The notes: generated by a model from the sequence alone, not told the origin. Numbered from the stretch's first letter, positions 8,678 to 18,878 are shown. The stretch is DNA of 42,973 nt from Actinomycetaceae bacterium (GCA_030537795.1 JAUNVE010000015.1:1-42973); one strand, 5' to 3'. A program made the numbers and translations.

Positions 8678-10738
8678 ATGGCACGTTCTATCTTTATCGC
8701 ATCGCCCGAACCGCGCACCGGAAAGCCAATGGTCACCGTTGGCCTGGCATCCTACTTGGTCGAACAGGGTAAATCCGTCGGCATTTTGCGCCCTTTGGTC
8801 AAAGACCGTGAAACTGACACGCTCCTCAATGCTTTTTCTACCGAGAGTTCTACCCCAGCCACTGTCGAAGCTGCCCTCACCTATGACGAATATCTGCGTG
8901 AACCAGCCTCCGCCCTCGCCACCGTGGTATCCACCTACCGCAAACTCGCCGATCAGGTCGAGGTGGTGCTGGTATCCGGTTCGGACTATGAGGGCGTCGC
9001 CGGATTTGATGAATTCCAATTCAACTGCCGCGTAAGCGCCAATATCGGCGCGCAAATGATCGTCGTGCTGTCCGCACTTAACCGCACTGCGGCGCAAGTC
9101 GCCGATGCCGGTCGGATAGCCTTATCCACGGTGCAAAGCGAACACGCTACGGCCTCCTGCCTAGTCGTTACGCGAGCGCCCGAAGATGCTCTCGACAACT
9201 ACCGCTCCCCTATCGGAGACCTGCCCGTTCACGTGGTAGCGGAAATCCCGCTCCTCACCGCACCGCGGGTATCGGATGTGAAAGCGGCTACGAATTCCAC
9301 CTTGATTTCCGGCGATGAGTCACTACTTTCACGAGAGGCCGAAAAACTCCTGGTATGCGGCATGAACTCCGCGCATGTACTCGAGCGTCTCGATGACGGA
9401 ATGGTGGTAATTGCGGCGGCAGATAGACCAGAACTCCTGCTCACTGCGGCGGCCGCGCACGCTGCTCCCGGTTCCCCCGATCTAGCCGGCCTTATCCTCA
9501 ACGGTGGTTTTTCTACCCCTGCCGCCGTGATGGAGCTCATTACCGAACTGGTACCCGATTTGCCGATTATGACCACCGACTCCGATACCTTCCCCACCGC
9601 CTACGCCGCCTCCACTGCGCGAGGTCCGGTGCGGTTATCGACTCCGCGGAAGATTGAGGCCGCCAAGGCCGCGGTGCGAGAGGCCATTGACCCCGACATT
9701 GTTAATACCATCCTCGCGCAGGCGCCTTCCGATGTTGTCACGCCGCTGATGTTCCAGTCAGACCTTATCGAAAAGGCTGCCAGCAATCCGATGCGGATTG
9801 TTCTGCCCGAACCGGATGACGATCGTATCCTTCATGCCACCGATATTCTGGTTCGTCGCGGGGTTGCGAAAATTATTCTCCTCGGCGATGAGGATGCCAT
9901 TCGTCAGCGCGCCAATGAGCTAGGCCTTGACCTCGGTGATTCACGCATCGTCTCCCCGCAGGATCCCGACTTACTCGAAAAATATGCAACCGAGTTTGCG
10001 CGGCTACGTGCTAAGAAGGGCGTGACCTACGAGCAGGCACGCGAAAAGGTCCAGGATGTGTCGTATTTTGGCACCATGATGGTGCATATGGGAGATGCTG
10101 ACGGCATGGTTTCCGGCGCTGCCCACACCACCGCGCACACCATTGTCCCCTCCTTCCAAACCATTAAGACCAAGCCGGGTGTTTCCACCGTTTCGTCAGT
10201 GTTCCTTATGCTGATGAAAGACCGCGTCCACGTCTTTGGTGACTGCGCCGTTATTCTTGACCCCACCGCCGAACAGCTGGCCGATATTGCCATTTCCTCC
10301 GCGGAGACTGCCGCCCAGTTCGGGGTTGAACCGCGCGTGGCGATGATCTCCTACTCCACCGGGGCTTCCGGCTCCGGTCCGGATGTCGACAAGGTGCGTC
10401 AAGCCACTGAGATTGTCCGCGAAAAGGCTCCCGACCTGGCGGTTGATGGGCCGCTTCAGTTCGATGCATCCGTCGACCAGACGGTAGCGGCAAAGAAGAT
10501 GCCAGGCTCGCCGGTAGCAGGTAAAGCCACGGTGTTTATCTTCCCCGACCTCAATACTGGAAATACCACCTACAAGGCTGTGCAACGCACCTCCGGTGCC
10601 GTTGCCGTTGGTCCGGTTCTGCAAGGTCTCAATAAACCGGTGAATGACTTGTCTCGCGGCGCGCTCGTGGAAGATATTGTTAACACCGTGGCCATAACAA
10701 CGGTACAAGCCCAAGCTCTCGCTACCTCGGCTAACTGA
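8678..10738 (+). CDS. pta: Phosphate acetyltransferase, long three-domain form
   Basis: Pta interconverts acetyl-CoA and acetyl phosphate. At 686 residues this is the long form. An N-terminal P-loop-like AAA_26 domain (about 1-215, beginning MARSIFIASPEPRTGK) is followed by a DRTGG-type domain (about 216-325) and the catalytic PTA_PTB domain (about 365-682). The catalytic part starts NPMRIVLPEPDDDRILHA and includes GMVSGAAHTTAHTIVP, SYSTGASGSGPDVDKV and FPDLNTGNTTYKAVQR. AAAGGA precedes the ATG at 8678. The gene forms an operon with ackA 16 bp downstream, giving the overflow route from acetyl-CoA to acetate and ATP. Confidence 0.97.
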   Translation: MARSIFIASPEPRTGKPMVTVGLASYLVEQGKSVGILRPLVKDRETDTLLNAFSTESSTPATVEAALTYDEYLREPASALATVVSTYRKLADQVEVVLVSGSDYEGVAGFDEFQFNCRVSANIGAQMIVVLSALNRTAAQVADAGRIALSTVQSEHATASCLVVTRAPEDALDNYRSPIGDLPVHVVAEIPLLTAPRVSDVKAATNSTLISGDESLLSREAEKLLVCGMNSAHVLERLDDGMVVIAAADRPELLLTAAAAHAAPGSPDLAGLILNGGFSTPAAVMELITELVPDLPIMTTDSDTFPTAYAASTARGPVRLSTPRKIEAAKAAVREAIDPDIVNTILAQAPSDVVTPLMFQSDLIEKAASNPMRIVLPEPDDDRILHATDILVRRGVAKIILLGDEDAIRQRANELGLDLGDSRIVSPQDPDLLEKYATEFARLRAKKGVTYEQAREKVQDVSYFGTMMVHMGDADGMVSGAAHTTAHTIVPSFQTIKTKPGVSTVSSVFLMLMKDRVHVFGDCAVILDPTAEQLADIAISSAETAAQFGVEPRVAMISYSTGASGSGPDVDKVRQATEIVREKAPDLAVDGPLQFDASVDQTVAAKKMPGSPVAGKATVFIFPDLNTGNTTYKAVQRTSGAVAVGPVLQGLNKPVNDLSRGALVEDIVNTVAITTVQAQALATSAN

Positions 10739-10754
10739 TAGAAAGATCCAACCG

Positions 10755-11945
10755 ATGAAAATTGCTGAAACAGTCCTCGTTATCAACTCCGGCTCTTCGT
10801 CCCTGAAATACCAACTGATCGAGCCGCATAACGGCGCTTCCCTGGCGGCGGGTCTGGTCGAACAAATCGGTGAGCCTATGTCGCATATCCGCCACATGTC
10901 CGGAGGCCTGGAAGTAAATCGAGAGCTTGCTGTCGAAGACCATACTCAAGCGTTGCGACAAGTGCTGCAACTTTTTGAAGAGGTGGGGCCCAAACTTGAA
11001 GAAGCTAATATCGTTGCCGTTGGACACCGCGTGGTCCAAGGCGGACGTCATTTTTCATCCGCCGCTATCGTCGATGACCGGGTGCGCGACCTCATTGAGG
11101 AACTATCGCCGCTGGCTCCTCTCCACAATCCCCCGAACCTCAAGGGTATCGACGTCGCACGTGAGCTACTTCCCGACGTCCCGCACGTTGTCGTATTTGA
11201 TACCGCTTTCTTCCAAACTCTTCCGGAAGAGGCGGCCACATACGCCCTCGACGCGGAGATCGCCGAGAAATATTCAGTGCGTCGCTACGGAGCTCACGGC
11301 ACCTCCCATAAGTATGTGTCGGATAAAGTTGAAGAGATTTTGGGAACCACCGATATCCGCCAAGTCGTGCTTCACCTCGGCAACGGCGCCTCCGCTTCTG
11401 CTGTCACCGGGGGCGTTGCCGTTGACACCAGTATGGGATTGACTCCCCTCGAAGGCCTCGTCATGGGCACTCGCACCGGCGATATCGACCCCGCCGCCGT
11501 CTTCCACCTGCAGCGCGTGGCCGGTATGAGCGTTGATGATGTCGATACCCTATTCAATAAGAAATCTGGACTCAAAGGCCTAACCGGGGATAACGATATG
11601 CGGGCGGTGCGCGCTCGCGCCGGATCCGGCGATAAACGTGCTCGTTTGGCGATTGATGTGCTCCTCCACCGACTTGTCCGCTATGTCGGAGCATACGCAA
11701 CTCAGATGGGCGGACTTGACGTGCTGGTATTCACCGCCGGGATTGGCGAAAATGACGTACAGTTGCGCCGCGAACTGTGTGAGCGCCTGTCCATCTTTGA
11801 TATCGAGTTGAATGAAACCGCGAACGCTATGCGTTCAAAAGAGCCGCGTACCATTTCGACGCCTCGTTCAAAGGTGCGCGTCATGGTTGTTCCCACTAAT
11901 GAAGAGCTCGCCATCGCCCAGCAGGCGGTTGAACTCATTAAGTAG
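10755..11945 (+). CDS. ackA: Acetate kinase
   Basis: AckA makes acetate and ATP from acetyl phosphate, completing the pathway begun by Pta. The 396-residue length is standard. Diagnostic motifs are VLVINSGSSSLKYQL at the N-terminus, VVFDTAFFQTLPEEA, RRYGAHGTSHKYVS, LHLGNGASASAV and DTSMGLTPLEGLVMGTRTG, with TAGIGEND near the C-terminus. The start is 16 bp after the pta stop, with GAAAG upstream, so the two are very likely cotranscribed. Confidence 0.97.
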   Translation: MKIAETVLVINSGSSSLKYQLIEPHNGASLAAGLVEQIGEPMSHIRHMSGGLEVNRELAVEDHTQALRQVLQLFEEVGPKLEEANIVAVGHRVVQGGRHFSSAAIVDDRVRDLIEELSPLAPLHNPPNLKGIDVARELLPDVPHVVVFDTAFFQTLPEEAATYALDAEIAEKYSVRRYGAHGTSHKYVSDKVEEILGTTDIRQVVLHLGNGASASAVTGGVAVDTSMGLTPLEGLVMGTRTGDIDPAAVFHLQRVAGMSVDDVDTLFNKKSGLKGLTGDNDMRAVRARAGSGDKRARLAIDVLLHRLVRYVGAYATQMGGLDVLVFTAGIGENDVQLRRELCERLSIFDIELNETANAMRSKEPRTISTPRSKVRVMVVPTNEELAIAQQAVELIK

Positions 11946-11954
11946 AAGTCTCGC

Positions 11955-11991
11955 GCCCCGGGTATCTTCCCATGCGGTAAGTGCCCGGGGC
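11955..11991 (+). terminator. Candidate terminator hairpin after ackA
   Basis: GCCCCGGG (11955-11962) pairs with CCCGGGGC (11984-11991) across a 21-base loop, starting 9 bp after the ackA stop. There is no T-run. A second dyad follows at 12047-12077. Confidence 0.4.
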
Positions 11992-12046
11992 ACTGGCAGA
12001 CATGCCGCGCATCTGGCGAGTTCCTGCGGCGAATACGGATACATAA

Positions 12047-12077
12047 CGAGGCCACTGAAGTGATATAGGCGGCCTCG
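12047..12077. repeat. Inverted repeat between ackA and nadE
   Basis: CGAGGCC (12047-12053) and GGCCTCG (12071-12077) are perfect inverted copies with a 17-base loop. It may be a back-up terminator for ackA or lie in the nadE leader. Confidence 0.3.
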
Positions 12078-12187
12078 ACAACGCCACGTATTTGGGACCG
12101 CTTTGATTAGCGTCTATGAGCGCGAGTTTGACGCGCAGTCGATAGGTAATATTACGAGGGATGGTTCCGTTACAGCGGGAGGCAATC

Positions 12188-14227
12188 ATGAACTTTGACA
12201 GCTTATATGATCAGGGCTTTGCGCGCGTATGTAGCGCGACATTGGAGGTCACTTTAGCGGATCCGATGACAAACGCGCAGCGCGTGATTGCCGCCTCGCA
12301 GCAGGCATCCGCGGAAGGTGCCGCGCTGGTAGTTTTCCCCGAACTGAGTTTGACCGGATATTCCCTGGACGATCTGTTCACCCAGGATGTTCTCTTCGAC
12401 GCGGTCGACGATGCGGTGGCCTATATTCGTGATGAATCTGCCGAGCTGCTACCCGTTATTGCAGTGGGAGCTCCGGTACGTTCGCATACTCGTACTTTCA
12501 ACTGCGTTATTGTCATTCACCGCGGAAAGATACTGGGGGTTAAACCTAAACAGTATGTGCCGAATTATCGCGAATTCTATGAAGCGCGATGGTTTACTCC
12601 CGGCACACAATGGCATGATCTCACCTCGGTATCCATTGCGGGTGAGGAGGTCGTCTGTAGCCGCGACCTGCTGTGTGAAGCCACTGATGTCCCGGGTTTT
12701 CGCCTATATTTTGATGTATGTGAAGACCTGTGGGTACCGGTGCCGCCCTCCGCTCATGCCACCAATGCGGGTACCACAATCGTGGCAAATCTATCGGCCT
12801 CCCCGGTTACGGTCGGCCGCGCGCGCGACCGACATCTCATGTGCCAGTCTGCTTCCGCGCGTCAGCACTGCGCCTACGTATTTTCGGCGGCTGGTGAGGG
12901 CGAATCAACAACGGATCTGGCGTGGGACGGACATTCGCTGATTTATGAAAACGGCGTATTACTAGCCGAAAATGAACGATTCCGACCTGGTTTACAACTA
13001 ACCTATGCGGATATTGATCTTGACCTATTGCGACGCGAACAGCAGCAGATGAACACCTTTGATGGTGCTGGTGAAGATTCGTATTATCCGGAAATTGTTG
13101 AGTTTCAACTCGATCCGCCGCGCACCGATATCGGATTGCGCCGCGACGTTGACCGGTTCCCATTCGTACCGGTGGATGCTGCCATGCTCAACCAGGATTG
13201 CTACGAGGCGTATAACATCCAGGTTGCGGGGCTGGTTCAACGTCTTCAGGCGATTGGCAATCCTCAACCTGTGATTGGTATTTCCGGAGGACTCGATTCA
13301 ACCCAAGCTTTGCTGGTCTGTGCCAAAGCGATGGACGTACTCGAGCGACCTCGGTCCGACATTCTTGCTTATACGATGCCGGGCTTTGCGACCTCCGAAC
13401 ACACCAAAAACAATGCCATCGAACTATGTCAAACCATTGGTGCGACAATCGAAGAACTAGATATTCGACCGGTGGCTACCCAAATGCTGAAAGATATGGG
13501 ACACCCGTTCGGCCGCGGGGAAGAAGTCTATGACGTGACTTTTGAAAACGTGCAGGCAGGACTTCGCACTGATTTCCTTTTCCGCATTGCTAATGCGCGG
13601 CGAGGCATCGTCATCGGCACCGGCGATCTGTCCGAGCTCGCGTTGGGGTGGTGCACCTACGGCGTAGGCGACCAGATGTCGCACTATTCGGTGAACCCCG
13701 GAATACCAAAAACACTGATGCAACACCTAATCCGTTGGGTTATCGCAACCGATCATTTCGGATCCGAGGTTAACAGTACGCTCCAGTCGATTTTGGATAC
13801 GGAAATATCCCCCGAACTCATCCCCCGTCGCGAAGGTGAAAAACCTCAATCCACACAGGATTCGATCGGTCCCTACGCGCTACAGGATTTCAATCTGTTT
13901 TATACGCTGCGCTACGGTTTTACGCCGGAAAAAATCGCTTTTCTGGCGCACCACGCGTGGAGTGAGATTGAGCGTGGATCGTGGCCGGCCAATGTTTCTG
14001 ACAGTGACCGGGTGGAGTACTCGCTGCAGGAAATCCTCTCGTGGATGCGGCTATTCTACCGACGATTCTTCACCAGCCAGTTCAAGCGATCCGCCCTGCC
14101 TAACGGACCGAAGGTGGTTGCCGGAGGTGCGCTATCGCCGCGCGGTGATTGGCGAATGCCATCTGACGCGGTTGCCGATGCGTGGCTGGCGCGCCTAGAC
14201 GCCCTCATCGACGAAGTGAATCGGTAA
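12188..14227 (+). CDS. nadE: Glutamine-dependent NAD+ synthetase
   Basis: The enzyme amidates deamido-NAD to NAD+ using ammonia released from glutamine. The frame opens at 12161, but ATG at 12188 has GGGAGG six bases upstream and gives 679 residues, the length of the mycobacterial enzyme. The N-terminal nitrilase-type glutaminase domain shows the Glu-Lys-Cys triad: Glu52 in FPELSLTGY, Lys121 in GVKPKQYVPN and Cys178 in DVCEDLW. The C-terminal synthetase has the P-loop GISGGLDSTQAL and GTGDLSELALGWCTYG. It appears to be a single-gene unit downstream of ackA. Confidence 0.96.
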   Translation: MNFDSLYDQGFARVCSATLEVTLADPMTNAQRVIAASQQASAEGAALVVFPELSLTGYSLDDLFTQDVLFDAVDDAVAYIRDESAELLPVIAVGAPVRSHTRTFNCVIVIHRGKILGVKPKQYVPNYREFYEARWFTPGTQWHDLTSVSIAGEEVVCSRDLLCEATDVPGFRLYFDVCEDLWVPVPPSAHATNAGTTIVANLSASPVTVGRARDRHLMCQSASARQHCAYVFSAAGEGESTTDLAWDGHSLIYENGVLLAENERFRPGLQLTYADIDLDLLRREQQQMNTFDGAGEDSYYPEIVEFQLDPPRTDIGLRRDVDRFPFVPVDAAMLNQDCYEAYNIQVAGLVQRLQAIGNPQPVIGISGGLDSTQALLVCAKAMDVLERPRSDILAYTMPGFATSEHTKNNAIELCQTIGATIEELDIRPVATQMLKDMGHPFGRGEEVYDVTFENVQAGLRTDFLFRIANARRGIVIGTGDLSELALGWCTYGVGDQMSHYSVNPGIPKTLMQHLIRWVIATDHFGSEVNSTLQSILDTEISPELIPRREGEKPQSTQDSIGPYALQDFNLFYTLRYGFTPEKIAFLAHHAWSEIERGSWPANVSDSDRVEYSLQEILSWMRLFYRRFFTSQFKRSALPNGPKVVAGGALSPRGDWRMPSDAVADAWLARLDALIDEVNR

Positions 14228-14371
14228 TTGGCTCGCACCGTGACTATCTATTGTTTCGCTTTGCGGCTACCTTTGGCCATGGAGTAGTGCGGGTGGGAAA
14301 GAACCTAGGCACTAATAAGTGGCTAGCCCACGGTAGCGGAGTTGGGATGCTAGCACGTTACCGGTGGAGAG

Positions 14372-14884
14372 TTAATCCTGTTTATAACGCGATCCGGACA
14401 GCAACCGCTCAATATCGGGGACGATAAGCTCCGGCGGTGTAGTCGGGGCAAAACGGCGAACTACTTGTCCTGATCTATCGATGAGGAATTTGGTGAAGTT
14501 CCATTTAATGGCGTCGCCGAGAATACCGCCGGTTTCTTGCCGTAACCACTGAAATAGGGCGGTGGCATGCGGTCCGTTCACATCGATTTTTTCCATAATT
14601 GGAAAGGTGAGCTTCAACCTTTTGCGACATATTTCCAGTACTTCGTCATCGGGGTTAGGTTCTTGCTCACCAAACTGGTTGCAAGGAAAAGCGAGCAGCG
14701 CGAATCCCGCATCAGCGTAGCGCTCATAAAGCTGTTGAAGAGTAGCGAACTGATGGGCGAGTCCGCATCTGGTGGCAGTATTGACAATCAGGACAACTTG
14801 ACCATGGTAGGTCCCGAGATTCACGAGCTCTCCTTCGCTCGTACGTGCCTGGAAGTCCCGCAACGTGAGTTCCTGACTCCCCAT
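14372..14884 (-). CDS. Glutathione peroxidase-family thiol peroxidase
   Basis: The protein reduces hydrogen or organic peroxides through a reactive cysteine. Bacterial Cys-type members usually take electrons from thioredoxin rather than glutathione. The frame extends to 14932, but ATG at 14884 has a strong GGAGG site and gives 170 residues. Visible residues are peroxidatic Cys40 in NTATRCGL, Gln74 in CNQFGEQEP, Trp128 and Asn129 in IKWNFTKFL, and a possible resolving Cys86. There is no signal peptide. It is convergent with nadE and downstream of an MFS gene on the same strand. Confidence 0.93.
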   Translation of the reverse strand: MGSQELTLRDFQARTSEGELVNLGTYHGQVVLIVNTATRCGLAHQFATLQQLYERYADAGFALLAFPCNQFGEQEPNPDDEVLEICRKRLKLTFPIMEKIDVNGPHATALFQWLRQETGGILGDAIKWNFTKFLIDRSGQVVRRFAPTTPPELIVPDIERLLSGSRYKQD

Positions 14885-15039
14885 TGACTTCCCCCTCCAT
14901 GATGTTGATGTCATTGGCATCGAAATGCGCATATCGCCGTGTCGATGGCCACTTCCGGAGCTTGCGGGTAAGTTCTATTATCGCTCCAGCCTCCCCAAGT
15001 GTACCGAGATTAGGAGGCGCTGGTGGCTTCACCAAACAG

Positions 15040-16311
15040 CTATATTCGCTGCGGTGGAGAGTTTTTTTCGACTAGGACAACCGCGCACAGAGCAATGATA
15101 AAACCAGCTACGGGCAGGATGAGGATAGCGGAAAGCAGGCTGGTTGCTTCGACGACTTGCCCGATAATTGGTGGAGCGGCAAAGAAAAACAGTCTCATCA
15201 GCCACGACACGATGGTCAGGCCTGTTCCCGCTTTAAGTCCTGGTAAGTCGTCGGCAGCGTTCATCGCGATAGGGACCGTCGTCGCACAGCCGAATCCGGC
15301 TAAGGCAAAACCTGCAACGGTAGTCACCGGATGCGGGTGAAGCGCGATTACTCCGGTACCCATGAGGATGATGAGGCCGCCAACGAGCACGGTACTCTGC
15401 GCGCCAAAACGGTTAATAAACCAATCTCCCGTAGCCCGCCCCAGGAGTTGGAAAAACAGCATGAGCACGTAAGCACTGGCGGCCAGTGACGGCAATACGG
15501 CGAGGTAGTCTCGCATAAATAACGTCGACCAGGTGGTGGCTATATCTTCAACGGACACGCCGGCAATAGCCATGATAACGAGTATGGTCAGCACCATAAG
15601 TGTCGGCCAGCGTCGCACCTCAACGCGGTGCAGCTGCTGCTCTTCCATCGCGCCCACGCGGTCGCGTCCGGGTAGGGTACGTCGATATGCCCATATGGCC
15701 ACCAGTGAAAACAGTAGGGCGACGGAGCCGATATGCCAGCCAAGCGGAACTCGCAGAGCCGTGGCAGCCATTCCCATGAGTCCGCCGGTCATCGCCCCCG
15801 CTGACCAAGCGGCGTGGAAAGCGTTCACTATCGATCGGCCGTAGAGTCGTTGCACCCGGAATCCGTGCGCGTTTTGTCCCACGTCGACAATGGCATCTGT
15901 TGATCCGGCAAATGCGTAGATAACAGCAAATGCCGCTACTGTTGCGATGGAAGCCGGGCCTTCGCGGTTACTACTGACGGTGACGAGGCTTGCACCGCAA
16001 AATAAAAATACTCCAATCAAGATGGTGCCGTGGGCAGCTACGCGAGCGGAATTCAGCCGTCTGACGAGGAAGCCCGCGAGCGGCCCTCCGATCATGGCGC
16101 CCAGTGGAAAAGCGGCGATAACGAGGCCGTACTCGGAGGGATCTAGTTCGAATACATCTTTCAGGAGTGGAAACCGAGGAACAAAGTTAGCAAAGAGAGC
16201 ACCGTTAGAGAAAAACAATGCCATTACCGCTACTCGGGCACGTCGAGCCGCCGGCGTTGCTTGTTTTTGCAAAGGCCGGTGATCGGTGTTTTCGGCGCGT
16301 CGTTTTTTCAT
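15040..16311 (-). CDS. MFS transporter
   Basis: The 423-residue protein has about 12 hydrophobic helices, beginning with ARVAVMALFFSNGALFANFVPRFP, and an MFS loop GPLAGFLVRRLNSARV after helix 2. The arrangement resembles the YbjJ/FucP-like branch of the superfamily, whose members move sugars or are uncharacterised. I cannot assign a substrate. The N-terminal 25 residues are polar and basic. It is divergent from the gene at 16385 and leaves about 150 bp to the peroxidase gene. Confidence 0.85.
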   Translation of the reverse strand: MKKRRAENTDHRPLQKQATPAARRARVAVMALFFSNGALFANFVPRFPLLKDVFELDPSEYGLVIAAFPLGAMIGGPLAGFLVRRLNSARVAAHGTILIGVFLFCGASLVTVSSNREGPASIATVAAFAVIYAFAGSTDAIVDVGQNAHGFRVQRLYGRSIVNAFHAAWSAGAMTGGLMGMAATALRVPLGWHIGSVALLFSLVAIWAYRRTLPGRDRVGAMEEQQLHRVEVRRWPTLMVLTILVIMAIAGVSVEDIATTWSTLFMRDYLAVLPSLAASAYVLMLFFQLLGRATGDWFINRFGAQSTVLVGGLIILMGTGVIALHPHPVTTVAGFALAGFGCATTVPIAMNAADDLPGLKAGTGLTIVSWLMRLFFFAAPPIIGQVVEATSLLSAILILPVAGFIIALCAVVLVEKNSPPQRI

Positions 16312-16384
16312 CAGTGGTCCAATTTAATCAAGGCGGTATCGATTGTCATCCCTGCTGCCAAGAACAGCGATTGGAAGTGAAAAC

Positions 16385-17203
16385 ATGATGACCTTGTCTT
16401 CTCAAGCAGTGGGATCTATTCGCTCAACGACTCCTTTACCTACCGGTTTTGTCGCCGGTGTTAAAGGCGGAGACTTTAGCACTCCAGTTCCGCAAATTCC
16501 GCGCCTTCGTTGTATGGATGGTCGTCCAGATGACACAGGCTGGCCGTCGGGAGTGTGCATAGCAGGCGGCCCCATGTCAGTACTTGTAGCTAGCCTACAC
16601 CTGTTACACGAGCAAAATGCGCCGTGTGATCTGCCCAGTGTCTTATCGCGAGTACCGCATAAGGTGAAGGAGGCCGGCTTAACACCTGTTATCCATACGG
16701 CCAGCTCCGAACACGGGTCCGGATGCGGCGCACTGGACGGGATGCGTCCTATCTTGGACGTTGCCCACCTGGCATCTTCCGCCATTGAAGAACTGGCCGC
16801 TGGCGACTCATTGCCTACCTTGCCCGACGGCTTCGAGTTCACGGGGTTCGCATTGCCGGGCCGCCAACTGGCAGCCTCTTTTCGCGACGCCGGTGCACAT
16901 CTTGAACATTTACTGGGTTCGCATCACGAACAAATGATCATTATCAATCTGGTGGCACATACGCAGGTGTCACGCCAACAGATCGCGGAAGCCTTTGATG
17001 GACAAACTCAGGCATTTGTTCTCGATTTGTGGGCGGCACCAATCGTCGCATCGCTGGCAATCAATGTGGCCCGTGCTTTTCTCCCTGATTTCGACTGGGA
17101 GCCACAGCGCGAGAAAGCTGAGGCGGCTGTTATCACCTATAGTCTCGCCGCTGCTTTAACGCTGTGTGCTCCCGGCATGCCGGTAGTGACTATCGCGACT
17201 TAG
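16385..17203 (+). CDS. Uncharacterised protein with a carbonic-anhydrase-like metal motif
   Basis: The frame opens with TTG at 16343, but ATG at 16385 has GGAAG seven bases upstream and gives 272 residues. I do not recognise the protein with certainty. Three motifs stand out: RCMDGRPDDTG, IHTASSEHG and SGCGALDGM. The Cys-x-Asp-Gly-Arg, His and Gly-Cys-Gly pattern resembles the metal-binding residues of cadmium/beta-type carbonic anhydrase relatives, in which two cysteines and a histidine hold Zn or Cd. The C-terminal half (FVLDLWAAPIVASLAINVAR) is not obviously catalytic. It is monocistronic, with a strong hairpin after it. Carbonic anhydrase activity is a hypothesis. Confidence 0.6.
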   Translation: MMTLSSQAVGSIRSTTPLPTGFVAGVKGGDFSTPVPQIPRLRCMDGRPDDTGWPSGVCIAGGPMSVLVASLHLLHEQNAPCDLPSVLSRVPHKVKEAGLTPVIHTASSEHGSGCGALDGMRPILDVAHLASSAIEELAAGDSLPTLPDGFEFTGFALPGRQLAASFRDAGAHLEHLLGSHHEQMIIINLVAHTQVSRQQIAEAFDGQTQAFVLDLWAAPIVASLAINVARAFLPDFDWEPQREKAEAAVITYSLAAALTLCAPGMPVVTIAT

Positions 17204-17268
17204 CCACCGGCATGCAACCTTCGCTCTACCGCGAACTAGCTGAGTTTCCGACGACGGGTGACAGAGTT

Positions 17269-17302
17269 TCCGGCCCCGATTCCAACAGAACTCGGGGCCG
17301 GA
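17269..17302. terminator. Bidirectional terminator hairpin
   Basis: TCCGGCCCCGA (17269-17279) and TCGGGGCCGGA (17292-17302) are perfect 11-bp arms with a 12-base loop. The hairpin lies between the convergent gene ending at 17203 and fumC ending at 17342, so it can serve both. Confidence 0.75.
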
Positions 17303-17341
17303 CACGTCACCGCTACCGGTAGTAGCCGCGACTGGATTGAA

Positions 17342-18742
17342 TTAGTCCTCCTTCGGGTGTGTCATCGACGCCACGTCGAGAGCAGTATCGAGTTGCTCTT
17401 CAGTAATGTCACCATTGGCCACGAATCCGAGGTCGATGACGGCTTCGCGAACAGTCATTCCTTCCTTAACGGAGTGCTTGGCAATTTTGGCCGCATTTTC
17501 GTAACCGATAATGCGGTTCAGCGGCGTCACGATAGACGGCGACGATTCGGCCAGCTCGCGGCAACGGTCTTCATTGGCGATTAACCCGTCAACCGTGCGC
17601 TCGGCAAGGACCTCTGATACGTTGCCGACGATATTAATCGATTCAAGTAGGTTGCGCGCCATTACCGGGAGCATGACGAGGAGGTCGAAGTTACCCTGTG
17701 CTCCGGCAAAAGCGATAGCTGCATCATTGCCGATAACCTGGGCGGCCACCATGACGGTAGCCTCAGGCACCACCGGGTTAACCTTACCCGGCATAATAGA
17801 TGATCCCGGCTGCAGATCCGGTAGCGCAAGTTCCCCAATACCCGTACGCGGGCCAGACCCCATCCAACGCAGATCGTTGGCGATCTTGGTCAGTGAAACG
17901 GCGATAGTGCGCAGTGCTCCAGACATTTCAACGAGGGAGTCCTGGGCGGCTTGCGCCTCAAAATGGTTGGTGGCTTCCTTGAAGGGGAGCCCGGTGTTTT
18001 CCGCAATGAGTTCGATAACTCGCTGGGAGAAGCCCGCCGGAGTGTTGATGCCGGTGCCAACTGCGGTGCCGCCGAGCGGGAGCTCGCACAGCCGCGGCAA
18101 AGCGGCGTTGACGCGGTCAATTCCGTAGCGAATCTGGGTGGCGTAGCCGGAGAATTCTTGCCCCAGCATAATGGGGGTCGCATCCATTAGGTGGGTGCGG
18201 CCGGACTTCACAATATCTTTGAACTCTTCCGCTTTCTTCTCTAGCGATGTTGCCAATACGTCGAGTTTGGGCAACAGAACCTCGTCAACAGCCTGCACGG
18301 CGGCAATATGTATGGAGGTGGGGAAAACGTCATTGGATGACTGCGAGGCGTTAACGTGGTCGTTTGGATGCACGTTGTCGCCCTTGAAGCGGGTGGCCAG
18401 GGTGCTGACCACTTCATTGGTATTCATATTGGAGGAAGTCCCCGAACCGGTTTGGAAAATATCGATTGGGAACTCACCGTTATGTTTGCCGTCGATAACT
18501 TCTTCGGCAGCCTGCTGAATGGCTTTGGAGGTGGCTTCGTCAATCACGCCCAACTCGTAATTGGCGATGGCGGCAGCGCGCTTCACCTGTCCCAGCGCGG
18601 CAATGTGATGATCGGAGAGTCCGCGTCCAGAGATGGGGAAATTCTCGACGGCGCGTTGGGTTTGGGCTGCGTATAGCGCGTGTTTCGGTACTCGCACCTC
18701 GCCCATCGTGTCATGTTCAATGCGGTATTCGTTGTCGGTCAT
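17342..18742 (-). CDS. fumC: Fumarate hydratase class II
   Basis: FumC interconverts fumarate and malate in the TCA cycle without an iron-sulfur cluster. The 466-residue product has the superfamily signatures: [13 protein letters not shown] (about 99-111), [14 protein letters not shown] (125-138), [16 protein letters not shown] (181-196) and the lyase signature [11 protein letters not shown] (313-323), which holds the catalytic serine. The start at 18742 follows GAGGAG. It is divergently oriented from the iron-uptake operon. An iron-independent fumarase beside an iron-regulated promoter is suggestive, but co-regulation is not shown. Confidence 0.97.
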   Translation of the reverse strand: MTDNEYRIEHDTMGEVRVPKHALYAAQTQRAVENFPISGRGLSDHHIAALGQVKRAAAIANYELGVIDEATSKAIQQAAEEVIDGKHNGEFPIDIFQTGSGTSSNMNTNEVVSTLATRFKGDNVHPNDHVNASQSSNDVFPTSIHIAAVQAVDEVLLPKLDVLATSLEKKAEEFKDIVKSGRTHLMDATPIMLGQEFSGYATQIRYGIDRVNAALPRLCELPLGGTAVGTGINTPAGFSQRVIELIAENTGLPFKEATNHFEAQAAQDSLVEMSGALRTIAVSLTKIANDLRWMGSGPRTGIGELALPDLQPGSSIMPGKVNPVVPEATVMVAAQVIGNDAAIAFAGAQGNFDLLVMLPVMARNLLESINIVGNVSEVLAERTVDGLIANEDRCRELAESSPSIVTPLNRIIGYENAAKIAKHSVKEGMTVREAVIDLGFVANGDITEEQLDTALDVASMTHPKED

Positions 18743-18878
18743 TAACTGCTCCTCGCATATCGAATAGTAGGTGTTACTGAATTGAGACCTTGGTGTCTAA
18801 TCCCTACCACAGTTGGTTCTATTGTCTCTCACGATGCGCCTCAAGGTAGACAAATGCTGGAATTTCTAGGCAACTTGT

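Noticed and set aside
8588-9097. A 169-codon reverse frame at the start of pta
   Set aside because: It overlaps the well-supported N-terminal domain of Pta and lacks any recognisable motif.
10196-10897. A 233-codon reverse frame across the pta/ackA junction
   Set aside because: It lies opposite two certain genes, has no family resemblance and no ribosome site; it is a shadow of their codon use.
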